Source: Limnephilus marmoratus (lineage: Eukaryota; Arthropoda; Insecta; Trichoptera; Limnephilidae). From it: 64,000 nucleotides of DNA. The stretch lies in NCBI GenBank assembly GCA_917880885.1, contig OU862922.1:22878627-22942626 (forward strand). The letters are read 5' to 3'. The translations under genes and the position numbers were made by a program. The notes beneath the pieces are model-generated. The model searched no databases. It saw only the letters and a program-made list of their open reading frames with translations, and had not been told where the DNA came from. The first letter of the stretch is position 1. Each line of letters opens with the position of its first letter. Positions 33,095 through 45,337 of this stretch are shown piece after piece.

Positions 33095-33999
33095 GCACCA
33101 GATTTAAATGTATGGGTTAAATTTTCCCCACAGGAAAAACTAAACCCTTTCACACACTTCCCCAAATGATCATCTAGTCAACCCACGCTATGCAATTGCA
33201 CTATATAAGTATTATAAATACAAAATAATACAAGAACAACATGTCAACCTACTAGAGACCAAATGGGAATATAATTCACCGACTCCAGATATTTTCATAT
33301 CTGAGGGTTCGGCTCTGTGGCATTTCTAATTGAACCTTTAAATCCTACTGATCCCTCAATATAAATATTTAAAAAATCTTTTGTAATCCTACATGTATTT
33401 AAAATTACTGATTTTTGCATTTGTATATAAAAATTCTTTGATAAATCTAATATACTTAAATTTTGAATCAGATTCCTAGGTATTATGCCAGTGGCCGAAA
33501 AACAAATGGTAATATTTTTATAGTCCGAGAATGCCAAATTCTTTTAATCTCATTTCCTAAATCTGTGTATTTTCTAATTTTTTCAGAAACAGTTTTTTGA
33601 ATATTAAAGGAATTTTTAATAGCTACATCAATGATATAAGTTATTTTTTTTAATTTTGTCATGTAAAACTATATCAGGTCTATTATGACTAATTGTTCTG
33701 TCTGTTAGTATAGTTTTATCATAATATATTTTATAAAATTCATTTTCTATAAATGAATTTGGTTCGTATTCATAATATGGTACTACATTACGGCAATCAA
33801 TCAAGTTATGTTTAATTACCAAACTTTGGTGAATTATTTTTAAAACCTGATTGTGCCTAAATGTATACTCGGACGGCGCTAATATAGAACATCCCGATAT
33901 AATATGTTCTATAGTTTCCGGAAAAGCCAAACATTTTCTACATAAATCATCAATTTGATTTATATCTTTGATTATATGCTTCCTATATATTTTATGCAC
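33095..33999 (-). pseudogene. LINE C-terminus with CCHC knuckle and restriction-like endonuclease, unit 1
   Basis: The minus-strand frame begins HKIYRKHIIKD, then a C-x2-C...H-x4-C knuckle (DLCRKCLAFPETIEHIISGC), then LIDCRNVVPYYEYEPNSF, TDRTISHNRPDIVLHD. Its continuation (frameshifted near 33640 and 33535) includes ISATGIIPRNL and LNTCRITKDF. RPDIVLHD...IDVA fits a PD-(D/E)xK restriction-like endonuclease, as at the C-terminus of R2/R4-type LINEs. The reverse transcriptase itself is missing. Unit 2 follows directly in tandem. Confidence 0.6.
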
Positions 34000-34738
34000 C
34001 AGATTTAAATGTCCGGGTTAAATTTTCCCCAAAAAAAAAAAAGGAAAAAAAGAAGGAAAAACTAAACCCTTTCACACACTTCCCCAAATGATCATCTAGT
34101 CAACCCACGCTATGCAATTGCACCATATAAGTATTATAAATACAAGAACAACATGTCAACCTACTAGAGACCAAATGGGAATATAATTCACCGACTCCAG
34201 ATATTTTCATATCAGAGGGTTCGGCTCTGTGGCATTTCTAATTGAACCTATAAATCCTACCGATCCCTCAATATAAATATTTAAAAAATCCTTTGTAATC
34301 CTACATGTATTTAAAATGACTGATTTTTGCATTTTTATATACAAATTCTTTGACAAATCTAATATGCTTAAATTTTGAATCAGATTCCTAGGTATTATGC
34401 CAGTGGCCGAAATAACAAATGGCAATATTTTTATAGTCCGAGAATGCCAAATTCTTTTAATCTCATTTCCTAAATCTGTGTATTTTCTTATTTTTTCAGA
34501 AATAGTTTTTTGAATATTACAGGAATTTGGAATAGCTACATCAATGATATAAGTTATTTTTTTAATTTTGTCATGTAAAACTATATCAGGTCTATTATGA
34601 CTAATTGTTCTGTCTGTTAGTATAGTTTTATCATAATATATTTTATAAAATTCATTTTCTAAAAATGAATTTGGTTCATATTCATAATATGGTACTATAT
34701 TACGGCAGTCAATCAAGTTATGTTTAATTACCAAACTT
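33996..34738 (-). pseudogene. LINE C-terminus, unit 2 (tandem copy)
   Basis: It repeats unit 1 at an offset of about 901 bases, shorter at the upstream end. The endonuclease frame is intact here (34207-34734): RPDIVLHD, ITYIIDVAIP, ISATGIIPRNL and SVGFIGSIRNATEPNP before the stop. The two units differ by scattered substitutions and small indels. It breaks off at 34738 in a T-rich stretch. Confidence 0.6.
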
Positions 34739-34739
34739 T

Positions 34740-35460
34740 TAATTTTTTTTCACCACTTGCACTGAGCTTATCAAGTTCAAATGTACTTAAAATTTTGTTA
34801 AACATTCCCTCAAGCCTTTTTTTCTTCGGCAAACTCTTCCATGTCACGAACAATTCCAGCCTGGAAATCACATATGTGGTTCCTGTAAAATTAAAAAAAT
34901 AGTAATAATGTGGATTGGTGCGGGTTAATATCGAAACTGGTATGAATAGAATATTAGTTGCACTATTTAAAAAAAAGATTTTTTTTTCGATTTTGATATA
35001 CTCTCTGAGATAAACTCTCGAGAATATAGAAATTTAACATTTTTTAGGCCAAAAAAAACACAAAACTTATTTATTATTTAAAAAACAACTAAAATTATTT
35101 ACAGTAAAGTATTAAGAAATTTTTTTAAAAAATACTTTCCAAAGTAGCCTCCATTTTACAGAACCGAATAAAAACACTTTTCAAACGAAGTACACAATTT
35201 TAAACGTAGAGCTGCAACGAGCGAATAAATGCAAATGATGATTTCAAAACACATTATCCGACTTTAGGCCTCTGGTATGAGTAAATGCGTGCACTATTCA
35301 CCCCAATTAAGCATGCATTTATTATCCTGTCTATCTGGTAATGTCGCCATGACGTCATTGTTTGGGAATTCAAAAGTGACTTATTAGCGTCTAGCTTGTA
35401 TGAAACGAATCACTGTGCGCCGTGAATATACGTACAGAACATATATTTAAAAAAAAAAAG
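34740..35460. other. No supported gene
   Basis: AT-rich DNA with no recognised repeat or coding motif. Confidence 0.45.
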
Positions 35461-35838
35461 TATGCGATTCACACGCGGTAGTGAAAGTAGAAAGAGTGGA
35501 GAGACTACGAAGCACCGTGCAAAAAGGAGACCAATTATACTATCTAATTCTCTCGCGGGCTATATATCCTGTAGATGTATGTGTCTCTTTTTAGTTTCTT
35601 CGAGATTTAAATCAAACGGTGCTAAAAAGTTTTCACTTCAAAAACAGAGTATGCAATTCACTCGCGGTAGAAGTGAAACCTTCAGGAAACTAAAGTAGAC
35701 AAGAGTGGAGAGGCTACGAAGCACCGCACAAAGAGGAGACCGATTATACTATCTGATTTGTCTCTTTTTTAGCATGGCTATTTTTCGTTTCACGGAGTTT
35801 CAAATCACAACGGTGCTAAAGAATTTTTCACTCTAAAA
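35461..35838 (+). repeat. Dispersed MITE-like repeat, copies 3 and 4 in tandem
   Basis: Two adjacent partial copies (35461-35695 and 35696-35838) of the family at 18050 and 28364. They share gagactacgaagcaccgtgc / gaggctacgaagcaccgcac, ctctcgcgggctatat and ggagtttcaaatcacaacgg. Confidence 0.65.
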
Positions 35839-35877
35839 ACAAAACTAGCTATCACTTTTATTATTTAACATCTACTC

Positions 35878-36480
35878 GGTTTTTAATACCACCTAATGAC
35901 GCCTAGCTGTATGTCTATTTTTAATAATACCTAATGACGACCAGCTATATATATGTATTTAATAACACCTAATGACGACCAGCTATATATCTATTTTTAA
36001 TAACACCTAATGACGACCAGCTATATATCTATTTTTAATAATACCTAATGGCGACCTGCTATATATCTATTTTTAATAACACCTAATGACTACCAGCTGT
36101 ATAACTATTTTTAATAATACCTAATGACGACCCTATATATCTATTTTTAATAACACCTAATGACTACCAGCTATATATCTATTTTTAATAACACCTAATG
36201 ACGACCAGCTATATATCTATTTTTAATAATACCTAATGGCGACCTGCTATATATCTATTTTTAATAACACCTAATGACTACCAGCTGTATAACTATTTTT
36301 AATAATACCTAATGACGACCCTATATATCTATTTTTAATAACACCTAATGACGATCAGCTACATATCTATTTTTAATAACACCTAATGACGACCAGCTAT
36401 ATATCTATTTTTAATAATACCTAATGACGACCTGCTATATATTTATTTTTTATAACACCTAATGACTACCAGTTATATCA
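35878..36480 (+). repeat. 38-bp minisatellite with higher-order structure
   Basis: About 16 copies of a ~38-bp unit (acctaatgacgaccagctat + atatctatttttaataac). A block of five units, including one with a short deletion (gacgaccctatata) and the variants atggcgacctgc and gactaccagctgtataac, occurs twice at a 188-bp offset (atggc at 36048 and 36236). Two inverted units follow at about 36530-36600. Confidence 0.85.
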
Positions 36481-36622
36481 AAACATCCTAGATGACAGTG
36501 ATCTGGGAGGTTTTGGTTATGTACGGGTGTATATAGCTGGTCGTCATTAGTGTATATTTTAGTAACATCTAAAGACGACCAGCTGGTTGTCATTAGATGT
36601 TATGAAATTATTATTCATTTTT

Positions 36623-36827
36623 CTGAATGAAATAAAACGATAACTTTGTTTTTTAACCACGATTTATTTAATTTTTATAATACCGACCGGTTTCGCTTTA
36701 GTCAAGCATCTTCAGGGAAAATTAATTTTATACTCTGAAGATGCTTGACTAAAGCGAAACCGGTCGGTATTATAAAAAATAAATAAATCGTGGTTAGAAA
36801 AAAAATTAATTGTTTTATTTCATTCAA
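36623..36827. mobile_element. Large palindrome (gcgaaaccggtcgg)
   Basis: The left arm (gaatgaaataaaacg ... ttgtttttt aaccacgatttattt ... ccgaccggtttcgctttag tcaagcatcttcag) is mirrored by the right arm from ctgaagatgcttgacta to gttttatttcattc, with a ~20-base centre. Arms are about 90 bases with few differences. Foldback-type MITE. Confidence 0.8.
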
Positions 36828-36829
36828 TA

Positions 36830-39800
36830 TGTCAATCCACAAAGTGACTGCTTTCTATCAGAATATATTTTTCTGAAGTTATGTTTAGGTAAAAGATACA
36901 CAAAAATAAATTGTTTGCGTTTTGTGTAGATGAAGGAATTTTTCTCAAAAATTCGATTTTGAAACGACTCAATTATTATCAGGAATTAAATTTAAAATAT
37001 TAGTAGGTATTCATTCGGGGTTTCCTGGGGATTCCTTAAATGAAACATTTTCCAGAATAATAAAGATCATTTGGCGATCATTGGCGAGGATTTAGATATT
37101 GATGAGACGTTAAAAAATTGCGTAAATATTTTATTTATTTTGCAATCCGTTTACGATAGGTGATCGCGATTAACGTCTCATTGCAATGGTGAATTATGGT
37201 ATAAAATAACATTTTACTAACATGCAGCCATAATCTAATGAAGACAGGATGAGTTATGAATGAATGAATAAACTAATATAATGAAATGGTAAATATTACC
37301 TTAGTGTGTCGGTGTGGTGCGGTGCGGTAGTATGGAGGGGAGTATGAGAACTGTAAGGCGCACCTGTTGAAACAGTGTCAACCTTAAGCAATCGCGATCG
37401 CCTATAGCAGAGGTCCTAAACCAGATCCTTCCTTATTTTTTTTATATTTGTCAAGTAATTCGAGCGTCAGTCTGTAAATAGAAAATGAAATTACTAAATA
37501 TAGAAATGCCTAATTGTGTTATGACTAAATGACGGTAAATTAAAAAAAAAAGAAAAAAAATCAACACATGAAAAAAAAGTTTTTTCACTATAATACAAAT
37601 TTTAAAACATTTCTCTTGGTATGAATGAGGATTAAACCTTCCTACCCAGTTCCGAATTTTAAAGCTGACATTTATTTCGTGTAAGTGCTTTAATTTATTT
37701 TAATTTCAGAAAAATGTTTCGTAGTATATGTCCGTGTGTTTGTGAGTGATTGCAAACAAAAATTGATTGTCGTCATTGTCAATGAGTCTACCTTCCGAGG
37801 CTTAGCTCGATCGGATGTCGGGATGTGGATTAATTTCCACTTCAAAGATTCTGCGGCGTTCATTGATGAAAATAATAGTTATGTTTAAATAGATTTACCT
37901 ACCAAAAAAAATCACTTATTCCAAGTATAGAGTATCCGGAAATTCATACTACAAGCAGGGAGCTGATGAATCTACATCTCATCGTATTACACTTGGAGTC
38001 GATTTTGTGGTAAACCTTTTTTTAAATTTGAACTTATAGTTTTCGAGTAAATCGAGTCCGAAGTTGAAATTTTTGGGAAAAATATGAAAAAAATCTGTCT
38101 GTAGGGTCAAAATGCGACCTAGCATAGACCCGTCTCCAAAAGTTTTTTTTAACTCTTTAGTTGCCGAATAAATTATTTTTTTTTTTTTTATAAATCGAGG
38201 TGATCAGATCGAAAAAAATGTATTTTTGGGTCCTCCTCGTGGTGTGGAATCACCAGCTGGTAAGATTTTCTGGACACTACATATACCTACTTATATACAT
38301 GTCCCTACTTAGTAGTTATATATTTTTTTTTGTGATAGAGCAGGACTTAGATTAATTAAAAACATATCCCATTATTACCAAAATTCGCCGATTCTGAGAC
38401 TTCACAGTCTTGGAAATAAATACTCTGATCTGGGTGATATAATATTTCATCTGAAAACTAATCAGTATAAATGTTGTATATTTTATCACTTTCATTCTTC
38501 TAGGCAGAAAGAGACCTATGTATCTATATAACTTCTGCGCTTCTACTATATTGTTTTGTATAATGTTTTGCATGATGATTCTTAATTTCTGTTCACATTT
38601 TTACTGACGTATTTTATTTTGTGTTTTTGTTGCAATCTTTTCTGTCATTTTCTTTATGTTTTTTTCTTTATTGTTTTCATTTTTAAGTATATATATACTT
38701 TGATTCAAACAGCTTGTAAAATTTTGTAAGAAAAGCCCACTAGGGCCTGTAATAAATAAATAAATATTATTTGTTCAATGCACATACATACATACTCATT
38801 CACTTCCCACTACGCACATCACCCGGTTATTTACTTAATATACATACCATAAATAAGACACTACAAAGAAACACATCTTAGGTACCCACCATGAAATTTA
38901 ATAAATAATTGTAAATTGTTTTCACCACTGTAACTATTGTACTTACTGTTTGTTTCTGAAAACATGTTTTTTAAGAATATATTTTGGTGCGCGGCACTTT
39001 AAATACAAAAAAATCTTATTACTGAAAAAAATACCAATCGACGTTTGTATTTAATCTGAGCATTGGCCAAAGTTTCAGCTCATTCAGGTCGAAACTAACA
39101 TGTTGTTTAGGCGACAACTGAACAACATGCAACTTCATCGCCTCTTTTGAAAAACCATTAAAAGTGATGAAAAAAAAGTTAAAGTGGTGTCGTTAGTTTA
39201 TGGGATGTTTAAAGGGATGCTGTAATTTCTATTTGTTGAGTTGCCGTCGAACCAATATTTTTAGATTCTACTTATTCATGGTACGATGCCTGGTACCTAT
39301 TACCAGTTGTACCGTATTTTTTATAGAAATCAAATTGTTTCGTGTACCATGAATTGACGATCCCCGATTACATTATAAACCTCCCCATTTTGAATACAGA
39401 TATATTAAGGTTTCATTTTGGTTGGTTACATAATATTATTTAGAATGGAGAAGACGGTCCCACGGACTTTTTTTATATTCACGTATATTTATGAATTTCT
39501 CAAACAAACACAGATGTCGTCCGACACATGATAGAAAACCTGATGTGCCCTGGGAACCAGGTAGATCCATTGTTTCTCGTGTTTGTCAACCTCTTAATGC
39601 TTTTATCACTGGAAAGATTAACAATTCAATGGCATTGTTTACAAAATATCGCATTTGAATTACTTAAATATGTAACATAACTAGATACACCAAACACATC
39701 AGAAAATCTGTGAGCGGAAGCGCAAAACCATTGAACAAATATTTCGGAAATTCAGTCACGAGCTTTGAAAAATTAAAAAAGACATCATTTTTTGTTTAAT

Positions 39801-39940
39801 TTTTTCCAAGCAATTAAAATTGTCAAGTTTTTGTCGAAGCAATAAAAATTTCGAAAAAATAGTGCCGTTCTCCAGCAATATCAAAAACTGCCTCAGGGAA
39901 ACCCTGGTAGCAAATCTAGTATAGGTAGTAAAAAAAGTTC
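36830..39940. other. No supported gene; possible LINE tail at 38700-38766
   Basis: Mostly AT-rich unrecognised DNA. The stretch ending cactagggcctgtaataaat aaataaata resembles a LINE 3' tail. Short frames lack known motifs. Confidence 0.4.
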
Positions 39941-39947
39941 TAGATGG

Positions 39948-40292
39948 CAAAGTTCCTGGTGATAATGTTCCCTGTTAAAATGTTCCCAGTAAAAATGTCC
40001 ACAGTTTAAATGTTCCCGGTCAAAATTTTCTCAGTAGTAATGTTCTTAACCTAAACTAACCTAACCTAACCTACCAAAACTTAACCTACCATAACCTGAC
40101 CTAACTTAATCTAACCTAATCTTATTTATTATTGTGGTGTTATCTCTTTGAGTTCTTTCCACCGTTCGACTTTTAACTAGAAACATTTTTGCAGGGAACA
40201 TTTTGACCGGACACATTTTGGTACCGAACATTTTACCTGGGGACTTTTTACTGGTAACATTTTAACAGGGAACAATATTACCGGTCACGAGT
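39948..40292. mobile_element. Phrase-armed foldback element (locus C) with CCTAA core
   Basis: The left arm (39952-40050) has about six 15-bp phrases of the type tgttcccngtnaaaa. The right arm (40180-40290) is a reverse complement of the same phrase set in mirrored order (gttccctgttaaaatgtt, accagtaaaaa, ccggtcaaaatgtt). A CCTAA run (40047-40118) follows the left arm. The right terminus, read inward, is GTGACCGG, like GTGACCC at locus B. No clear target duplication; no coding region. Confidence 0.7.
40047..40118. repeat. CCTAA run inside locus C
   Basis: Degenerate head-to-tail aacct units (aacctaaactaacctaacct, then ctaccaaaacttaacctacc). It joins the last left-arm phrase without a gap. Confidence 0.8.
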
Positions 40293-41750
40293 AACCAAGT
40301 TATCAAAAATGTTAAAATTAATTTTTGCGCTCGTAAAGCAAATTGCTCTGAGGATAGACAAATCTCTTCATCCAATGGTACGTAAATACTCAAGAGGACC
40401 AAGGCCGCTCTAAAAGCCACTGCGCACTGGACTGACCAGATAAACAAGTCCGGTAGGAACGATACGTGACAGCCCAAAGCAAAAAACCGCAAAGAGTGCA
40501 AGCAGTTTTGATTGTCTTTCTTCGCCCGATTTCAGCAGGGGATAAAGAGTTACTGATGATGTTGGATTAAATTATAACGGAGGTTCAAATTTTTTACTCC
40601 TGTGATCCTCCTCCTGCATCTTGTTCAAGAATGGATTAGTTTGTTGCAATATCACAATATACGGTACAAAATTCTTTGAAAATGTACAATTTTTCAATTT
40701 CAATGTCACATTTTTCAATTTCAATGTCACATTTTCAATACTGTAAAAATGGCATTTTTTCTTTTGTTTCTGAAATCTTGTATTTTAAGTCAGTATTTTC
40801 AGTTGACCTACAGATCTGAATGAGTGCTCTTACCAATGTGTAACGAGGTCGTATATTTAATCTATATGAATCATTGTTTTACAAAGTTTAAACAACACGG
40901 TGAACTCGGAGTACTGGGCGCGGTAGCCAAACGGCAACATAGTACAATACGCTATCATTAAGAAAGGCATTCGGTAATATTTATCGCGCTAATGTATGTA
41001 TCTTTTGTCTTTTAAAGGCCAACGTTTCTGGCATTTCACTGGGAATATTATCATGCAGAATCATTTATAAACGTCTTCCTCGCTAAAATGTCTTCTGAAT
41101 AAACCACGCAGAGATGGCAAAATAGTGGCATAACTACACGTGAATAGGCAGTACTAGATAGTCCCTCACAACCCAGGAGCATACCCAAAACCCATTTTCA
41201 ATCCATAACATATTGACTAATTTCATTAATTATCTTAACCTCACTCTCTCCTTGTTGGTTTGTGGGTAGTTTCAAACAAAATTAATATTAGCATTTTAGT
41301 AGAATATAAAATAGAAATATGACTTTATACGTATACCAAGCATTAACTCGTGCAGAAGAAGGAGTAAATTGGTACCCGTTGTCGTATTCGTAACTCGATA
41401 CATCCGATTGCCAATCAAACGTTCTACTCCTCTGGGCTATCAACCACCTTGGTAATAATCCGCAATTAATTTTAATAGTTTACTTTGTCAGTTTTTATTA
41501 AAATAGTGACGTATCTGTAAACCTATGGATTAAACTATTCGATTTTGATTCGATGATACCGTACTGTGACAGATTTAAACCGTATTTTAAACCAAATCAT
41601 CACACTTGGAATTTCTGTAAGAAATTTCGTAGCATTTTTACCGTGTTGTCAGTGGGACAATTTTTCAAATGCACGAAGAGATACTAGTAACTTCTACATC
41701 TCAGAATTAGCCCTTTAAGGTTAAAGCTAGCCTCGAGTAGTATTAGTATG
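40293..41750. other. No supported gene
   Basis: Unrecognised DNA. A short repeat tttttcaatttcaatgtcac occurs twice near 40690-40730. Confidence 0.45.
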
Positions 41751-41755
41751 TATAT

Positions 41756-41845
41756 AATAATAATAATAATAATAATAATTGGATAATTTATAAAGCGCCG
41801 TTTTTGTGAAAAATCACCTCAAGGGCGCTGTACAATTTATTAGGA
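41756..41845. repeat. TAA microsatellite and hairpin repeat
   Basis: About eight TAA units are followed by the gcgccgtttttgtgaaaaat ... caagggcgctgtac block also found at 8990-9035. Confidence 0.65.
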
Positions 41846-42056
41846 ATGCTTAGGATCTAACTAATTTACTTTAACTATAGTATGCGGGAAGTTAACCGGA
41901 CCGAAACCGAATCTTCGGTAGCTGTCTCAGTTTCTGAACCGAAACTTTTTTAGACATGTTAAAAATCTATTGTTTACTTATCTATTGTTGAAATTTGGCT
42001 TATTTTTTACAAATGCAAACAGTTAAAATATTTTTTTTTTGATATTAACAAACAGA

Positions 42057-42678
42057 TTAAGAGAAAACCAGAAATATGTCATTTTCAAATCAGATTTTAG
42101 ACGTATTGACTCTTTTCCACAAAAAATTATAAATGGATTTCGAAAGATTGTTCTTTTATCTAGCATTCGCATGTAATAAATGTTGAGAAAAATTTTTAAT
42201 TTTTAGTATAATAAGGTTATTCCACAGGTCATTGGCAGATTTGTTCAATTTTCAAAAAAGATTTTGTATTATACCACACCCATTTTAAATAATATAATCA
42301 TGCAGTAAAATAAATCAAAATTATCTAGCAAACGCATGTTTTAGAATTTTAATTTTAGTTTCAATAAAATCATTAAAAAATATGTACGTACATGTGTTTC
42401 TTGACGAAAATTGTCCATTTATGTATTTATTTGCGCACTTACAAACTAATATATTTCAGATTTTTTTAACATTCTTATTAAATTTAGACATTATCGAAAA
42501 ATGATAAATACTTATAATAAAAAATTTGGATTGAAATAAATTCGATATTGAGTTATAATTTTAAAAAGCTGGTACGGAGAATAATTGATCTTTCTCATTG
42601 TAACCGCCCTGCACGATCGTAAGAACAACTTTCGACGAAATGTGGATTTTCGTCCGCTGACTGGTTAAACGCTCTTAA
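42057..42678. mobile_element. TTAA-flanked non-autonomous DNA element, copy 2
   Basis: Same family as 3845-4526. TTAA lies at 42057-42060 and 42675-42678. The left end lacks about 13 bases relative to the other copies: TTAAGAG joins AAAACCAG directly, as if a deletion occurred between two AGAG words. About 60 bp shorter overall, with a further internal gap near 42520. It is flanked by CCGAAAC-rich repeats (41905-41950, 42820-42915). Confidence 0.75.
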
Positions 42679-42819
42679 CCGCTTCTTGGAACAAAAATTT
42701 ATTAATAATCAACACATGTACATTATAAAGGAAGGACCTCATTAATTAAGTATTTTAATTTAAATTGAGTTTACAATCACAACATTCTTAAGACTAAATA
42801 TACCATTTATTGAGATCTT

Positions 42820-42925
42820 TTGCCGAAGGTTCCGCAGAAAATCTGCCGAAACCGAAACTGATGCCGAAACTAGCTTTTTTGCCGAAACTTGCCGAAACCG
42901 AACCTTCGGTCGGTCACTACTAATA
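42820..42925. repeat. gccgaaac-rich terminal repeat
   Basis: Repeated gccgaaac words end in ccgaaccttcggtcggtcact. A shorter similar stretch is at 41899-41950 (gaccgaaaccgaatcttcgg). Possibly the ends of a hAT-like element interrupted by the TTAA element; the inverted arrangement is not clear. Confidence 0.4.
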
Positions 42926-43019
42926 ACTATAACCAATCACATGTTTTCGTTAATTTTGATACATTAATAAGAACACTGAGAGTACTCACAAAAAAACGGT
43001 AATTTTATCAAAAACGCTG

Positions 43020-43465
43020 ATGTTTTTGCATACTTACGCCGCCGCTCCCCGAATTTCTACCGATTTCTTAGATATCTCCCTTCAACATTTGAAGTTTTTA
43101 AGCTCTTAAAAAAATAATGTTATTTTTTAAGATAATATCTAGACGCGTTCCATGCCGAAACACAAATTATATGAAATTCCCTTAATAGAAAAAAAATCGC
43201 AAAGTAAGCTCCAAAAATTATTATACACACGTTCATTTCACTTATATTAGAAGTTATCTATGAAAAAATTCACAATGTTTGTTAAAATGATCTTTTAGAT
43301 GTTGCCCAAGAAATTTTTGCTCTATTTTAAACGAGTCGTGTTTTATTAAACATTTTCAAAATTTTCGCTGCAATTTTAACGTTTTAAATATTAGCGCGCT
43401 CTCTCCAACATTCGTAATTACATATCTCTCCATCTTCTTCTTTTTGGGGATACCGCGAATAAAAA
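43020..43465 (+). repeat. Dispersed repeat, copy 1 (opposite copy at 57945-58475)
   Basis: Shared blocks with the reverse complement of 57945-58475: aatttctaccgatttcttag, tttttaagctcttaaaaaaa, caaattatatgaaattccc, gcgcgctctctccaac and ctccatcttcttctttttg. Non-coding. Confidence 0.65.
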
Positions 43466-43899
43466 ACTTCTCGTAACGAAAATGCCCACGTTGTGTCTTC
43501 TTTACCAATGTATTAGGTAATCCCATTCCCCCATTCTTACATAGTCATTGTTGAATACCTGAAGTGCGCAGTGCAAAAACAATTAATATTAGAACCATAA
43601 TTCTTAATAAAGAATTAAAGAAACTAGAATGAAAATAATACACACCTACATTTTTAAATTTCTTTAATTGTTAGTAACTTTGTTGTGAAACTTTATTTAA
43701 AAGCATATCTCTTTTTTATCAAAGTCTTAAAAAACGGAAATAATAATAATTCATGATATTCAGAGAAAACGGGAAGAGTGAAGCAAACCTTAAAGAAGAT
43801 TATTTGATTCACGTTCTAAAAAAGTATTGATGAAAATGAATTTTTAATCAATGTAATATTAAATTTTGCCGGGTAAAAAAATTATTAAATACTAACGTT

Positions 43900-44215
43900 A
43901 CTAAATCCGGCCACGCGTTGCTGTGGCTAACGAAATACAACGCCATCTACTGGATGGTTACCCAACCTTTATAACCACGATAAATTAACACCGCCTTCTG
44001 TTAACTTGCATACAAAACGTATCCACACCACCCGCTTACCAGCCCGCTCCTCTGTTCTGGATAGGGACACCCTAATCACCTAGCGGTATGAAATATACTT
44101 CACGACCTATTCTCATACCTACCAAATATGCAAAAAAAAAATCATAAAAATCGGTCGAACCGTTTCGGAGGAGTGCGACCACAAACACCGTGACACGAGA
44201 TTTTTATATATATAG
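43900..44215 (+). repeat. Dispersed insect repeat (ggccacgcgttgctg ... atatatatagatt)
   Basis: It ends with aaaaatcggtcgaaccgttt ... caaacaccgtgacacgagat ... tttatatatatagatt, a 3' end very common among insect non-coding retroposons. No coding region. Confidence 0.6.
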
Positions 44216-44387
44216 ATTGACTCTTATTGAATCAGTGGCGTGCACAGCGTTTTTATCAGGGCAGCCGTTACATTAACGCACAGGTGTTACTAGCCAATGA
44301 CTGGATATTACTAGGAAAAACATATTTTTTCGACCGCACCATTGCATGAAAGAAATGTGATTTTCATATCGTTAGTAAAACTAAAAA

Positions 44388-44818
44388 AAAACTAAATAAC
44401 CATCACACCGTTTCTCCGCAGGGGTAGACAGAGAGGAAGGACCGCCAAACAACTCGGTCTTGGTATACACACTGTTTGCCTCATTCACTAATATATCGAC
44501 GCATTCATTCTCTTCTATTATTCTTTTATACTAAGCATCTGATTCACCTGATCGTGCCGTGTCTTTCCCGGGCGTCCCCAACTTCTTCTACCATTCACAT
44601 TTGCGTCATATATTCTCCTTACACTCCTTTCTTTACTCGTTCTCTCTGCATGCCCAAACCATCTGCGGGTTCCTTTCTTAATCTTACTCATTGAGCTTTC
44701 ATCATCCTGGATGTCCACATTTCTCACAAATCATACATGGTTTTACAAATGTACGCCTCAGGGATCTCATTTCTGCAGCATTCAGACTATTTTCATTTCT
44801 CCTCTGCCAGTAAAGTTG
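44388..44818 (-). pseudogene. 5'-truncated RTE-type LINE, C-terminal region, copy 2
   Basis: Minus-strand frames include MRNVDIQ, SKIKKGTRRWFGHAER, RRIYDANVNGRRS and GRPGKT, close to the copy at 17335-17862. It is interrupted by a deletion and stops (near 44520). The 3' end lies at 44388 beside an A-rich tract. Confidence 0.7.
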
Positions 44819-44819
44819 T

Positions 44820-45335
44820 ACTAATTAATACAGGTACCAAGAGATTGCACTGATTGCTAAGTTTGTGATTAATACCGAAAGGCATGGCCATTTTGGACAC
44901 TAAGGCAAAAGAGTCTTCACTTGAAAGCGCATTACACTTTGTGTAGAATACGGTCAACATATAAAAATGAAATCTGCGTCATTTTGCGTACTATTCCTGC
45001 TTTTGTAACGTTATAGAAGAGCGGACGGTACGAGGTGCGCGGCGCTTTGCAATTCGACTTTACGCGTATTTTTGAAAGTGTAGATTAATTTCTTAAAATT
45101 AATTTTATAAATTTTTAAGTGAGTACAGTAGGTTAGGCAGTACTTATTAATGGACGCCTGTGCTCACAATCGGTTTTCCGTTAATGTGACAGGAATCGCT
45201 TTTATCATGTTTAATTTTTGGTGCAATTTCACGAACAAATCTAAAATACATCTATGAGAACATTATATGAAAACGTCATCTATAGTCGAGCGTAGAATGC
45301 TAGGTACAAGAAAAAATAGTTAAATAGTTTGAGCC
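44820..45335. other. No supported gene
   Basis: Unrecognised DNA without coding motifs. Confidence 0.4.
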
Positions 45336-45337
45336 TT

